A DNA stretch of 64,000 nt from an uncultured Prevotellaceae bacterium (GCA_937900485.1 CALCEL010000102.1:14572-78571), one strand, 5' to 3'. Positions 24,985 through 34,533 are shown, counted from the first letter of the stretch. The notes: generated by a model from the letters alone, not told the origin. A program made the numbers and translations.

Positions 24985-26673
24985 ATGGTGCTGGCGCTGA
25001 TGTGTTTACTTACGTCTGTCGTGTCGTGCACTGGTGTTGACTCTGGTGATGCGGCTCGTGCGGACTATTCCCATTTACTTGACAGTGTGCTGATGATGGC
25101 GAAGGCGGATTCCGTCGGCGCCATGCGACTTATTGATGAGGCTGAGGCCTCCGGTGTCGTCTCGTGGGACACTATCCGTCTCGCTCGCGCAGACGTGTAT
25201 TATGTCAGGTATGACATGGTTAAGCAAGAGAGAGAGCTGACGGCCATCAAGGACAGCTCGTCGTCGGACAAGTCCTCTGTCTTTTATCTTGACGTGCTGG
25301 AGCGTCTGGCTCGTCTGCAGGCGACCATGAAAAACACAAAACAGGCGATAGCCACAAGTTTGTACGGTGACTCCATAGCTCTTGCCACGGATAATATGTT
25401 GATGAGGGCGCACTTCCGTTTTGCCATGGGAATGAGCGCCATGCAGAATGATAACGAGCGCGGAGTGAAATACATAAAGGAGTCGATAGAGATATTAGAG
25501 AGTCTGAACGACAGTGCCTCGCATATGGATGTCGTCAGGCAAACCATGTATCTCATGAACGCCTACACCATTCAGGGGGCGTACGACGAGTGTATCAAGG
25601 TGGGAGAGAAGATGACGAATGACATAAGAGTCAATGCTCCAGTGTTCTATGACAAGTTGGATCCGACGAAGTCTATCCGTTTTGGAATATACGGACTTCT
25701 CTGTCTCTCGTATGCCAATGTGGGTCGTATGAGCGAGGCGGCTGTGGCGTACGCCTATGCGTTGACCTATGACAATGAGAGTCCTACTACTCCTGTGTTG
25801 TTGGCTAACTGTCTCATGAGCATGAATCGTTACGATGAGGCGTTGGTAAAGTTCAATGAGCTTGCGGTCAAGTATGAGTCGTCGGGTGACACGGTCAATT
25901 ATGAGTATGTCAACGTGCTTGAGGGAAAGATGATTTGCGCCAAGTCGTCGGGTGACATGCGGTCAGCGCTGTCATACGCCAAGCGTATCATTGGGTTGCG
26001 TCACTCTATATACATGAATGACGGTAAGAAGGAATACTCTGAGTTGGAGACGAGATACAGGACGCAGGAGATTGAAATGAGAAATCAGAACGTGATGGCG
26101 GAGTTGCAGGCGAAGCGTGTGTTGGCGGTGTCTTTGGCCGTGCTCATCTTGTTCTCTCTTGTGGCGATACTTCTCTTTCTTCGTTACAGCAGCATCATGG
26201 ATCGTAAGAACCGTGTGCTGAAGTCTGAGGTGGAAAAGGTGATGTCGGCGCATATGGTGCGCAGACGCGCATCTAAGGTGACGGCATCGGCGGGTGACGC
26301 GAAGGACGCACTGTCTGAGGAGACGGTGCTGAACGTGGAGACGTTCATTCACGAGTTGACTGATCGTCATTTGTATGACGACCCGCTGTTCAACAAGGAT
26401 GACTTGTTGAATGAGCTTAACATGTCAAAGCGAAGCTTTGGGCGTGACTTCGAGAATATCACAGGTTTGTCTGTGACCAAATATGTGGCGATGCTCAGGA
26501 TTAGAAGCGCCACAGAGAAGATTAAGAAGTTCCCGAATCATACGATTGAGAGTATCGCCCTTGATTGTGGATTCAGTAACCGTTCATCGTTCTATCGACA
26601 GTTTTCTGACCATTTCGGTATGACGCCTACGGAATACAGAAGGCAGCTTGATGTGATGGAGCGTGACAAGTGA
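24985..26673 (+). CDS. TPR-membrane-AraC one-component regulator, copy A
   Basis: A 562-residue protein from the ATG at 24985; a GTG at 24940 would add 15 residues. The N-terminus is a signal or lipoprotein-like segment with SVVSC (Cys15 of this start). Next come ~350 residues of TPR-like helices, a transmembrane segment (VLAVSLAVLILFSLVAILLF), and a cytoplasmic C-terminal AraC-type double HTH (SKRSFGRDF; ESIALDCGFSNRSSFYRQF). The topology implies that an external signal is transmitted to a DNA-binding domain within one polypeptide, like hybrid two-component sensors without a kinase. A paralogue follows 21 bp downstream. Ligand and targets are unknown. Confidence 0.85.
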   Translation: MVLALMCLLTSVVSCTGVDSGDAARADYSHLLDSVLMMAKADSVGAMRLIDEAEASGVVSWDTIRLARADVYYVRYDMVKQERELTAIKDSSSSDKSSVFYLDVLERLARLQATMKNTKQAIATSLYGDSIALATDNMLMRAHFRFAMGMSAMQNDNERGVKYIKESIEILESLNDSASHMDVVRQTMYLMNAYTIQGAYDECIKVGEKMTNDIRVNAPVFYDKLDPTKSIRFGIYGLLCLSYANVGRMSEAAVAYAYALTYDNESPTTPVLLANCLMSMNRYDEALVKFNELAVKYESSGDTVNYEYVNVLEGKMICAKSSGDMRSALSYAKRIIGLRHSIYMNDGKKEYSELETRYRTQEIEMRNQNVMAELQAKRVLAVSLAVLILFSLVAILLFLRYSSIMDRKNRVLKSEVEKVMSAHMVRRRASKVTASAGDAKDALSEETVLNVETFIHELTDRHLYDDPLFNKDDLLNELNMSKRSFGRDFENITGLSVTKYVAMLRIRSATEKIKKFPNHTIESIALDCGFSNRSSFYRQFSDHFGMTPTEYRRQLDVMERDK

Positions 26674-26694
26674 GTAAGGACAGGGAGTAAAAGG

Positions 26695-28533
26695 ATGAAT
26701 AAGATAATGATAACGCATAATAGAGCATATACTGTGGCCAGCTCCTTGGTGAGGCAGTGTATGTCGGTGGCGGCGTTGACGTTGTGTCTGTGTGCCGTTG
26801 CCTTGTCGTCGTGTACGTCTGAGGGGGAGCTTGGTTGGGAGGGAGTGTCTGAGTCGGTGTTCCTTGACAGCGTCATGCGTGTGGCTGGTCATGATCCTGA
26901 TGAGGCTCTGCGGTTATTGGCGAGTGGGGAGCAGTCTGGTCTCTATTCACTGGACTCGATATGTGTTTGCAAGGTTAAGATTTATCTCTCCACATACGAT
27001 TATGCCAATTGTGAGAGCGCGTTGAGGTGGCTGGTCAAGAATTCCGACGTTTCCGGTGACTCGTATCATCACATGGAGTGTCTTAGCTCTCTTGTCGATG
27101 TACTGCAGCGTCAGCAGAAGATGGATGAGGCTTTTGAGATCGCCAGACTGGCAGACTCTATCGACGCCTCTTGCGGATATAAGACGGAGCCTAAGGCTCA
27201 GTTCCGCTATAAGATGGGCGAGGCTTTGATCATGTCCTCTTATGAGGAGGCCATGCGTTACTTGGACGAGTCTATCGAGTTGTGTGTCACGGATAAGGAC
27301 ACGTTGCTGATGCTTGTCTGCGTGAGGTCCTTGGCATCCATGCAGTATGCTTCGGTGCACTCAGACAATGACAGAAGTATAAAGGTGGGACGGCGCGTGC
27401 TCGGTCTCGTGGGCGACAATAATGAATCCTTTTCTTTGGAATCAGATGAAAAGTCGTCCCTGCTGTTCAGTATCAACGCCATGATGTGTTTGGCGTATGC
27501 CGATAAGGGCATGATGCCGGAGGCGTCCAGGTCGTATGACAATGCAGTGGCGTGTGTTTCCGACTCTGCGTCTTCGCAAAAACTGCTGTATATGACCAAT
27601 TGCCTGCTTTCGATGAGACGTTATCATGAGGCTGAGGAACTCTTTGTTAAGATAGGTGAGAGGTATTCTCAAAAGGACGACACGGTGAGCTATGAGTATG
27701 CTAAGGTGCTCGACGGGCTTCTCGTGTGCGCTGAAGGTTACGGCGATTTGAGCAGGGCGTATGACTTATCGCAGCGCATCATCAAACTGCGAAAGGCGAT
27801 ATATCTTGATTGTAATAAGTCACAGTATGCGGAGTGGGAGTCTGTTTATAGGAAGAAGGCCAAAAGTGATAAGCTTGAGGCAAACCACAAGGCGTCAAGG
27901 AGGATGTCGGTCATCTCGTTCTCCGTCGCCGTCTTGATGATCGTGATGTTGTTCGTGTTCTTCTTCGCTGTCATGTATTACGTGAGGGTGAGCAAGATGA
28001 ATAGGTTGCTTGCGATAAGAGTCAATGAGTTTATCGAGTCGGGCAGTTTCGCTGCTGGCAGCGATCGTGTACGAGTTGGTTTGGGAGCAATGGTGACGGA
28101 TGCTGACGCTAAGCGTGACGAGACGGGAGAGAAGGATGCCGCCGGCGATACGGCTGCGGATGATAGCGTGACCGAGCGTATGCGCGCCGATGTTGATCTG
28201 TTCCTCAAGACAGTCAAGGAGAAGAGACTGTACGCAGACTCGAATTTCGACAGGGATGGCTTGCTGGATGACCTGGGAATCAGTAAACGCGGATTCTCGC
28301 AGGTGTTTAAGAGCGTCACAGGCGTGTCTTGCCGTGCCTATATATCAGACATGAGGCTGGAGTATGTGGCGGACTGTATTCGTAGACATCCCGACGTGTC
28401 AGCGGAGAAACTGGCCGTCGACTGCGGTTATGAGAGCAGGGCCACTTTCTATCGACAGTTCTTGAAGCGTTTTGGTATGTCTCCGCTTGAGTACCGCGAG
28501 AAGTGCCTGCGTGATGAGCAGACGGGTGAGTGA
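26695..28533 (+). CDS. TPR-membrane-AraC one-component regulator, copy B
   Basis: A 612-residue paralogue of the preceding gene. The signal-like segment ends ALSSC (Cys40; a later ATG at 26761 would shorten the n-region). TPR-like helices span ~residues 60-390, a transmembrane segment lies near 402-425 (SVAVLMIVMLFVFFFAVMYY), and a C-terminal AraC HTH pair is present (SKRGFSQVF; EKLAVDCGYESRATFYRQF). The linker between membrane and HTH is longer and more charged (GDTAADDSVTERM) than in copy A. The tandem arrangement suggests duplication followed by specialisation, with possible heterodimerisation. Confidence 0.85.
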   Translation: MNKIMITHNRAYTVASSLVRQCMSVAALTLCLCAVALSSCTSEGELGWEGVSESVFLDSVMRVAGHDPDEALRLLASGEQSGLYSLDSICVCKVKIYLSTYDYANCESALRWLVKNSDVSGDSYHHMECLSSLVDVLQRQQKMDEAFEIARLADSIDASCGYKTEPKAQFRYKMGEALIMSSYEEAMRYLDESIELCVTDKDTLLMLVCVRSLASMQYASVHSDNDRSIKVGRRVLGLVGDNNESFSLESDEKSSLLFSINAMMCLAYADKGMMPEASRSYDNAVACVSDSASSQKLLYMTNCLLSMRRYHEAEELFVKIGERYSQKDDTVSYEYAKVLDGLLVCAEGYGDLSRAYDLSQRIIKLRKAIYLDCNKSQYAEWESVYRKKAKSDKLEANHKASRRMSVISFSVAVLMIVMLFVFFFAVMYYVRVSKMNRLLAIRVNEFIESGSFAAGSDRVRVGLGAMVTDADAKRDETGEKDAAGDTAADDSVTERMRADVDLFLKTVKEKRLYADSNFDRDGLLDDLGISKRGFSQVFKSVTGVSCRAYISDMRLEYVADCIRRHPDVSAEKLAVDCGYESRATFYRQFLKRFGMSPLEYREKCLRDEQTGE

Positions 28534-28598
28534 TTGTCTTGCTGGTTTTGTAACCTTCTTAGCTTTTTTACCTTGGTGATAACCCGCACAAAAAATCC

Positions 28599-28929
28599 AT
28601 TCCATTTCGCATATTTTTCATTGTCCGATATTCCTCTTTTTTCGTTGACACGTGACAATGAATAAATGTTTTCTGTAATTTTCCCGTGCCTTATTCGACG
28701 TCTGAAAATATTAGGTTAGGACGCCGAAAAGTTCAGGTTAGGATTTTTAAATTTTCAGACCTGCGTATAGACTATACCCTAACCTGAGATTTTCAAAAAA
28801 GAGATATAAGCGTTTTAAATACCTTGTTTTATAATTATCAGCAAGTTAATCTGATTTTGCCGAAAAATGTGCATAGGAAATTTGGTGAAGGTCCAAATTG
28901 TCCGTTATACCACTTGTCGCTTTCTGTGT
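28599..28929 (+). repeat. dispersed ~330-bp intergenic repeat, copy 3
   Basis: Same orientation and nearly full length relative to copy 1 (shared words TTGTCCGATATTCCTC, CGTATAGACTATA, AAATTGTCCGTTAT). The internal stem is less perfect than in copy 1. It lies between the converging AraC regulator B and tRNA-His. The remainder of the gap (28930-29110) has no ORF; it contains an 18-bp perfect palindrome GATTTTCTGCAGAAAATC at 28990-29007. Confidence 0.85.
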
Positions 28930-29110
28930 TCACTGGTGCGAGTCGCTGAGTATGACCTCGTGATTGTGTGAGATGTGTTTGTCGATGTTGATTTTCTGCA
29001 GAAAATCGACCCCGTGCTTTGTACGTGTGTTTGTGAGCCGTGCTTCCGCTGGCAGTTTGGGGGGATTGGCATGTTCTGGCGTGGCGCATTTGGCGTGTTT
29101 GTGCATAAAA

Positions 29111-29149
29111 CCCAAAAAGGTTCTTGAGTTTCTCAAGAACCTTTTTGGG
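29111..29149 (-). terminator. perfect hairpin terminating tRNA-His
   Basis: An 18-bp perfect inverted repeat (29111-29128 and 29132-29149; core AAGGTTCTTGAG) with a 3-nt loop, followed on the minus strand by GGGTTTTATG. Its first arm overlaps the encoded CCA of tRNA-His. Confidence 0.85.
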
Positions 29150-29223
29150 GTGGAGGGTGGGGCTCGAACCCACGACATTCAGAACCACAATCTGACGCTC
29201 TAACCAACTGAACTACATCCACC
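29146..29223 (-). tRNA. tRNA-His (GTG), CCA encoded
   Basis: Minus-strand cloverleaf: extra 5' G(-1) opposite C73, acceptor GTGGATG / CCTCCAC with one T-C mismatch at pair 6, anticodon arm TCAGA-TTGTGGT-TCTGA giving GTG, and T arm GTGGG-TTCGAGC-CCCAC. C73 is followed by a genomic CCA, then directly by the terminator stem. Other tRNAs in this segment (tRNA-Arg) lack encoded CCA. Confidence 0.95.
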
Positions 29224-29275
29224 ATTTTTACTAACGTGAAGGAGTCTGTTAGGATTTCCTTTCCCTTAGCGAGTG

Positions 29276-29306
29276 CAAAGGTAGGAACTTTTTGATAACT
29301 GACAAA
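29276..29306 (-). promoter_or_regulatory. tRNA-His promoter
   Basis: Minus strand TTTG (29306-29303), 19 bp, TACCTTTG (29283-29276): a consensus promoter whose -33 overlaps the folD terminator T-run. Confidence 0.75.
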
Positions 29307-29351
29307 AAAATCGGCTACTTTTTTCGTGTTTTATATGAAAAAAGTGGCCGA
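29304..29351 (-). terminator. folD terminator
   Basis: Minus strand TCGGCCACTTTTTT ... AAAAAAGTAGCCGA then seven T; one G-U-type difference in the stem. It lies 90 bp past the folD stop codon. Confidence 0.8.
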
Positions 29352-29440
29352 AGCGTGTTTTCGTCAATAAAATGTCTTTGTCAGCGTTTGAAAAACACGT
29401 TTTTTTGTCTTGTGTGTTTCTTCTTTTATTGGCGTCGTAG

Positions 29441-30322
29441 TTATTTATAATATTCCTTCTTACCGGCTGCTAGCGTGTTCTTCATCAGTGAGCAGATGGT
29501 CATAGGTCCTACACCGCCTGGTACAGGGGTGATGAAAGAGCATTTCTCCGCAACCTCACTGAACTTGACGTCTCCGTTCAAACGGAAGCCTGACTTCTTG
29601 CTAGCGTCTGGCACGCGTGTTGTTCCCACGTCGATAATCACTGCTCCCCGCTTAACCATGTCGGCGGTCACGAAGTCTGGGCTGCCCAGCGCGGCTATGA
29701 TGATGTCCGCCTGTGCGCATTCCTCTTTTATGTTCTTAGAGTGTGAGTGGAGCACAGTCACTGTGGCGTCGCCTGGATATCTCTTTTGCATCATCAGCTG
29801 TGCCATTGGCTTTCCGACGATGTTGCTTCTTCCAAGCACCACGCATTTCTTGCCGCTCGTCTCGATGTTGTAGCGCGCGAGCAGGTCTGTGATGCCCAGT
29901 GGGGTGGCAGAGATGTAGCAAGGCAGTCCGATGGACATTCTGCCCACGTTGATAGGGTGGAATCCGTCCACGTCCTTTCTGTAGTCGATGGCTTCGATGA
30001 CCTTCTGCTCTGATATGTGTTTCGGGAGTGGAAGCTGTACTATGAATCCGTCCACATCATCGTCTTCGTTGAGCTTGCGCACCTCATTGAGGAGAAACTC
30101 CTCTGTGATGTCGTCCTCGAAACGCAGTAGGGTAGACTTGAATCCGCACTGTTCGCATGCGATGACCTTGTTCTTGACGTATGTCTCGCTTCCTCCGTCG
30201 TGTCCGACCAGGATGGCAGCGAGATGAGGTCGTTTGCCGCCTGACTCAACGATTTTTTTCACTTCTTCAGCGATTTCCGCTTTAATGGCTGTAGCAGTAG
30301 CCTTGCCGTCGATAAGTTGCAT
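29441..30322 (-). CDS. folD: bifunctional methylenetetrahydrofolate dehydrogenase / cyclohydrolase
   Basis: A 293-residue FolD from the internal ATG at 30322 (MQLIDGKATA); the 30 residues upstream in frame are not FolD-like. Key motifs are the Y-x3-K catalytic pair (ETYVKNK), GFIVQLPLPKH, the NADP-binding GRSNIVGKPMAQL, and the C-terminal TPVPGGVGPMT. It interconverts 5,10-methylene-, methenyl- and 10-formyl-tetrahydrofolate for purine and methionine one-carbon supply. ffh lies about 150 bp upstream on the same strand, and a terminator follows. Confidence 0.96.
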   Translation of the reverse strand: MQLIDGKATATAIKAEIAEEVKKIVESGGKRPHLAAILVGHDGGSETYVKNKVIACEQCGFKSTLLRFEDDITEEFLLNEVRKLNEDDDVDGFIVQLPLPKHISEQKVIEAIDYRKDVDGFHPINVGRMSIGLPCYISATPLGITDLLARYNIETSGKKCVVLGRSNIVGKPMAQLMMQKRYPGDATVTVLHSHSKNIKEECAQADIIIAALGSPDFVTADMVKRGAVIIDVGTTRVPDASKKSGFRLNGDVKFSEVAEKCSFITPVPGGVGPMTICSLMKNTLAAGKKEYYK

Positions 30323-30468
30323 GTCGTTATTTTTGTTTATGGTTGGTAAAAGAAAAGTGGAAGGTGAGACGCACCGCATTTCGTGAGTGTGCTGTTGTTC
30401 ACACTTGGTCATGCATAGCTTGTTTCACTTTCCACTTTCCCGTTGTTTCATTCGTCCTGCGTTATGAG

Positions 30469-31821
30469 TTAGAACTTCGGCATTCCCGGCATTCCTTTCA
30501 TGCGCTGCATCTGCTTCATGGCGTTGGCCATCTTCGAGCCTGTCATCATGTGCATCATCTTGCGCATCTGCTCAAACTGCTTCGTGACGCGGTTGATCTC
30601 GTTGATGTTGACTCCCGAGCCTTTGGAGATACGCATCTTCCTGCTCATGTTGATACACTCAGGATGCTCTCTCTCGTATGGTGTCATGGAGCTGATCATA
30701 GCTTCCACTGACTTGAATGCGTTGTCGTCGATGTCGATGTCCTTTATCGCTTTGCCTACTCCAGGAATCATGCTTGCCAGCTCCTTGATGTTACCCATCT
30801 TCTTGATCTGCTGAATCTGGCCGAGGAAGTCGTTGTAGTCGAACTTGTTCTTGGCGATTTTCTTCTGGAGCTTCTTAGCCTCCTCCTCGTCGAACTGCTG
30901 CTGAGCTCGCTCCACGAGACTGACGATGTCACCCATTCCCAGGATTCTGTCCGCCATACGTTCTGGGTGGAAGACGTCGAGAGCTTCCATCTTCTCGCCT
31001 GTACCGACGAACTTGATAGGTTTGTCCACGACGGTTCTGATGGAGAGGGCTGCTCCTCCTCGTGTGTCACCGTCAAGCTTGGTGAGCACCACGCCGTCAA
31101 TCTCCAGTCTCTCGTTGAATGTCTTGGCGGTGTTGACAGCGTCCTGACCTGTCATGGCGTCGACCACGAGAAGGGTCTCGTTCGGACATACGGCGGCTTT
31201 GATGTGCTGTATCTGCACCATGAGCTCCTCGTCTATGGACTGACGTCCGGCGGTGTCGACAATCACTGTGTCGTAGCCTTTAGCCTTAGCCTCCTGAATG
31301 GCGTGTCTTGCCACTTCCACAGGGTCTGTTGCTCCCGCCTCCAGGTATATAGGCACGTCTATCTGCTCCGCAAGGACACGTAGCTGTTCCATGGCTGCCG
31401 GACGGAATGTGTCGCACGCCGCCAGGAGCGGATGTCTGTTCTTCTTTGTCTTGAGCATGAGGGCGAGCTTACCGGACATGGTGGTCTTACCCGCACCGTT
31501 GAGACCGGCCATGAGTATTACTGACGGGTGTCCGCTCAAGTCAATCTCCGTGGCTTTGCCGCCCATGAGGCTTGCCAGCTCGTCGTGTACAACTTTCACC
31601 ATAAGCTGACCAGGCTTGACGGCTGTGAGCACGTTCATTCCCAGCGCCTTCTGCTTCACGGTGTCTGTGAACTGCTTAGCCACCTTGTAGTTGACATCGG
31701 CCTCGAGAAGTGCCTTGCGCACGTCCTTGAGAGTCTCCGCCACATTTATCTCGGTGATTTTTCCCTCACCTTTGAGTATCTTGAACGAGCGTTCAAGACG
31801 TTCAGAAAGATTTTCAAACAT
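30469..31821 (-). CDS. ffh: signal recognition particle protein
   Basis: A 450-residue SRP54/Ffh. It has an N domain (1-90), a G domain with P-loop GLNGAGKTTMSGK, DTAGRQ (G3) and TKLDGD (G4), and a methionine-rich M domain from ~residue 300 ending in the GMPGMPKF tail. With 4.5S RNA it targets nascent membrane proteins to FtsY. The M domain carries the RNA-binding SGSG-like GSGVNINEIN segment. The SRP RNA gene was not found in this window. Confidence 0.96.
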   Translation of the reverse strand: MFENLSERLERSFKILKGEGKITEINVAETLKDVRKALLEADVNYKVAKQFTDTVKQKALGMNVLTAVKPGQLMVKVVHDELASLMGGKATEIDLSGHPSVILMAGLNGAGKTTMSGKLALMLKTKKNRHPLLAACDTFRPAAMEQLRVLAEQIDVPIYLEAGATDPVEVARHAIQEAKAKGYDTVIVDTAGRQSIDEELMVQIQHIKAAVCPNETLLVVDAMTGQDAVNTAKTFNERLEIDGVVLTKLDGDTRGGAALSIRTVVDKPIKFVGTGEKMEALDVFHPERMADRILGMGDIVSLVERAQQQFDEEEAKKLQKKIAKNKFDYNDFLGQIQQIKKMGNIKELASMIPGVGKAIKDIDIDDNAFKSVEAMISSMTPYEREHPECINMSRKMRISKGSGVNINEINRVTKQFEQMRKMMHMMTGSKMANAMKQMQRMKGMPGMPKF

Positions 31822-31837
31822 ATTATATTATCAGTTG

Positions 31838-32500
31838 TTATTCTTGATGGGTGGAACGGCTGCCATCTTGTTTCTTTACACCTTTATATATAAGAAAACA
31901 GATTATAAGGGCGCATAATGCCAACGCAGCTATTCCTATGATATGGCTGTACTTTGACACGATGGCCATTAGCTCGTCTTTGTTCATCACTGTGTGGAAC
32001 GCCGCACCGAGGCTCACGAGTATCGTGTTCCATATTGCGGCTCCGAGGCATGTGTACAGCACGAACGGCGCCATGTTCATCCTCGCCAGGCCGGCGGGAA
32101 TGGAGATGAGTTGTCTGATGGCGGGAATCATACGGCCGATAAGCGTGGACACTGCTCCATGTTTGTCGAAGTACTCCTCTGCCTCCCTCACTTTCTCCGC
32201 GTCGATGAGCATCATGTGCCCTATGCGCGAGTTGGCGAACGCATATATGATAGTGCGTCCGAGTGTCATTGACAACATGTAGTTGACCAAAGCGCCTATG
32301 AGAGCGCCTATGGTTCCGGAGATAATCACCATCGCATAGTTCATCTCGCCTGTCTCAGCAGCCATGTACGCCGCAGGAATCATCACCACTTCCGATGGAA
32401 ACGGGATGAAACTGGATTCGATAGCCATAAAGAGTATTATCCACCAGTAATTGAGATTATCAAGCGCACTACCAGTGAGATTGAGTATGATTTCTTCCAT
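31838..32500 (-). CDS. DedA-family membrane protein
   Basis: A 220-residue protein from the ATG at 32500 (MEEIILNLTG). DedA/SNARE-associated (VTT) domain with re-entrant and transmembrane helices: ESSFIPFPSEVVMIPAAYMA, the conserved GRMIPAIRQLISIPAG block (residues ~125-140), and a C-terminal TM pair ending in a basic tail. DedA proteins act in lipid carrier or phospholipid flipping and in proton-linked envelope homeostasis. ffh begins 16 bp downstream, so they may be co-transcribed. Confidence 0.9.
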   Translation of the reverse strand: MEEIILNLTGSALDNLNYWWIILFMAIESSFIPFPSEVVMIPAAYMAAETGEMNYAMVIISGTIGALIGALVNYMLSMTLGRTIIYAFANSRIGHMMLIDAEKVREAEEYFDKHGAVSTLIGRMIPAIRQLISIPAGLARMNMAPFVLYTCLGAAIWNTILVSLGAAFHTVMNKDELMAIVSKYSHIIGIAALALCALIICFLIYKGVKKQDGSRSTHQE

Positions 32501-32645
32501 CACAATTCTGTTATATGACCGCGAATTTACATATTTTTGTCGGATTACGCTTAATGTGGTCCGCAAAAAGCGTGGCTGCCGTGTAAATTATTGAAAAAAG
32601 ATGGAGAAAAAGTGAGGATGAGTTCCGCGTTTTTTTTGACTTATG

Positions 32646-32677
32646 TTTCTTAGTTCTGTCAAAAAGTTGTACCTTTG
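32646..32677 (+). promoter_or_regulatory. corA promoter
   Basis: TTTC (32646-32649), 20 bp, TACCTTTG (32670-32677): a close match to the Bacteroidetes consensus, leaving a ~120-nt leader before corA. Confidence 0.7.
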
Positions 32678-32802
32678 TGCGGAAAAATAAGAAATTATGG
32701 ACGATTACTCGGCGAATAGTTTTGTTTTGTGTCGATGAGGATTCATGACGTGTGTCTGAATCTTTGTCTTATTGTTTGTTTTACATAATAAAGATTCGGA
32801 CA

Positions 32803-33729
32803 ATGCGGACTTTCTGGGATTTTAATGGTGGAATAAAGCATATTGACGCTTGGCAGCCAAACTGCTGGGTGCAGGTGACGTGTCCTGTAGAGGATGATGT
32901 GGTGTATTTGGAGAAGGAACTGGGAATGCCTGACTATTTCCTCTCTGACGTGGCGGATACGGACGAGCGAGCCCGTTATGACCTCGATGAGGGATGGCTG
33001 ATGATTATCTTGCGTATTCCGCACCTTAAGAGTGTGACATCACGCTCTCCATACACGACAATTCCGCTTGGTATCGTTATCAAGGATGACAAGATCATAA
33101 CGATATGTCATCAGGAGACGAGGATGATGCTCGATTTCATCAATCACCAGATGAGACGAGGCGACGGATTCACAGATGCGGCGGACCTGGTGTTCCGCAC
33201 GTTCTTGTCTGCCTCTGTGTGGTACTTGAAGTACCTGAAGCAGGTCAATGGCATTATCGAGAAGGCTAAGAGGGACCTCGACCGTCACATAGACAATAAA
33301 GACCTTGTGAATCTGTCAAGACTTCAGGATAGCCTGACTTATTTCGCAACTTCAATAAAGGGCAATGAGACTCTCCTGTCTAAACTGAAGTTCAGACTGC
33401 CGGTCGACGAGCTGGACGCGGAGCTGATTGAGGATGTTAACATCGAGATGAATCAGGCGCGTGAGACGACATCAATATACATTAATATATTGAACTCTAC
33501 CATGGATACCTACGCTAACATTATAAATAATAACATGAACAGTGTGATGCGATTGTTGACATCGCTTAACATGATAATTCTTTTTCCTACTTTCATCACA
33601 AGTATGTTCGGAATGAACTTGAAGAACGGAATGGAGACGTGGAATTGGGGCTTCCCGATTGCCATACTCACGTGTGTCGTCTCTATAGTGGTGTCTCTTA
33701 TGTGTTTTAGGCGTAAGAACTGGTTGTAG
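32803..33729 (+). CDS. corA: CorA-family magnesium/divalent cation transporter
   Basis: A 308-residue CorA from the ATG at 32803 (MRTFWDFNGG). A cytoplasmic alpha/beta domain and long stalk helix (MDTYANIINNNMNSVMRLLTS) lead to two C-terminal transmembrane helices joined by the signature loop GMN (MFGMNLKNG). CorA pentamers import Mg2+ (or Co2+/Ni2+). A flavodoxin/ferredoxin gene begins 3 bp after the stop, apparently in the same transcript. Confidence 0.93.
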   Translation: MRTFWDFNGGIKHIDAWQPNCWVQVTCPVEDDVVYLEKELGMPDYFLSDVADTDERARYDLDEGWLMIILRIPHLKSVTSRSPYTTIPLGIVIKDDKIITICHQETRMMLDFINHQMRRGDGFTDAADLVFRTFLSASVWYLKYLKQVNGIIEKAKRDLDRHIDNKDLVNLSRLQDSLTYFATSIKGNETLLSKLKFRLPVDELDAELIEDVNIEMNQARETTSIYINILNSTMDTYANIINNNMNSVMRLLTSLNMIILFPTFITSMFGMNLKNGMETWNWGFPIAILTCVVSIVVSLMCFRRKNWL

Positions 33730-33732
33730 CGT

Positions 33733-34485
33733 ATGGTGTTCTATTTCTCTGGTACCGGTAATTCCCGTTGGGTTGCTGAGACGCTTGCCGTGCGGTTGGA
33801 CGACAAGGCTGTGAGCGTGACGGATGTGGATGGGGATGCCGCTTGGCTTGAGATGCGGAAGGATGAGAGACTCGGTTTCGTCTTCCCTGTTTACGCGTGG
33901 GGAATGCCGGAGTTTTTTGAGTCTTTCATCAATAAGATGAGAGTGAAGAATGTGGGTTATGTATACTTTGTCTGTACCTGCGGTGACGATACGGGTAAGA
34001 CGAGAGAACAATTTATAAGTGTCGCCGGGCGTAAAGGATGGAAAGTGTCGTCAGGATATTCTGTACGGATGCCGAACACATATGTGTGTCTCCCCGGATT
34101 CGATGTGGACAAGCCTGAGCTGGTGAGAACGAAGAGAGAGAATGCAGAGCGGCGTGTGGAGTGGATAGCTGAACGGGTGATGAGTTGTGTTGATGGGGAG
34201 TTTGATGTTTTCCCAGGTGCAGTGCCGTGGCTGAAGTCACGTGTCGTACGTCCTCTGTTCAATAAGCTGTTGATAACGTCCAGGCCGTTTAAAGTTACTG
34301 ATAAGTGTGTGAAATGTGGAAAATGCGCTAAGGTTTGTCCTGCGAAAAACATCAGGATGGGGAAGCGCCCCGTATGGGAAGACAAATGCTTAGGTTGTCT
34401 GAGATGTTACCACTCGTGTCCTGTCAATGCCGTTCAATTCGGACCTTTTACCAAAGGAAAGGGACAATATCTGTTTGAAAAGTGA
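33733..34485 (+). CDS. EFR1-type flavodoxin-ferredoxin protein
   Basis: A 250-residue fusion: an N-terminal flavodoxin-like fold (FYFSGTGNSRWVAE, the FMN phosphate loop) and C-terminal tandem [4Fe-4S] motifs CVKCGKCAKVCP and CLGCLRCYHSCP (residues ~193-233). EFR1-family proteins are presumed cytosolic electron carriers; the partner is unknown. It could in principle supply low-potential electrons, but it is separated from the nitrogenase-like cluster by 5 kb. It begins 3 bp after corA. Confidence 0.88.
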   Translation: MVFYFSGTGNSRWVAETLAVRLDDKAVSVTDVDGDAAWLEMRKDERLGFVFPVYAWGMPEFFESFINKMRVKNVGYVYFVCTCGDDTGKTREQFISVAGRKGWKVSSGYSVRMPNTYVCLPGFDVDKPELVRTKRENAERRVEWIAERVMSCVDGEFDVFPGAVPWLKSRVVRPLFNKLLITSRPFKVTDKCVKCGKCAKVCPAKNIRMGKRPVWEDKCLGCLRCYHSCPVNAVQFGPFTKGKGQYLFEK

Positions 34486-34525
34486 TTTATTTCGCTTTTG
34501 TATACGATATTTATAGAATAATTAT

Positions 34526-34533
34526 TACTTTTG
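34526..34533 (+). promoter_or_regulatory. -7 element of serC
   Basis: TACTTTTG fits TAnnTTTG and lies 66 bp upstream of the serC start at 34600. The only nearby TTTG (34497-34500) has a 25-bp spacer, longer than usual. Confidence 0.6.
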
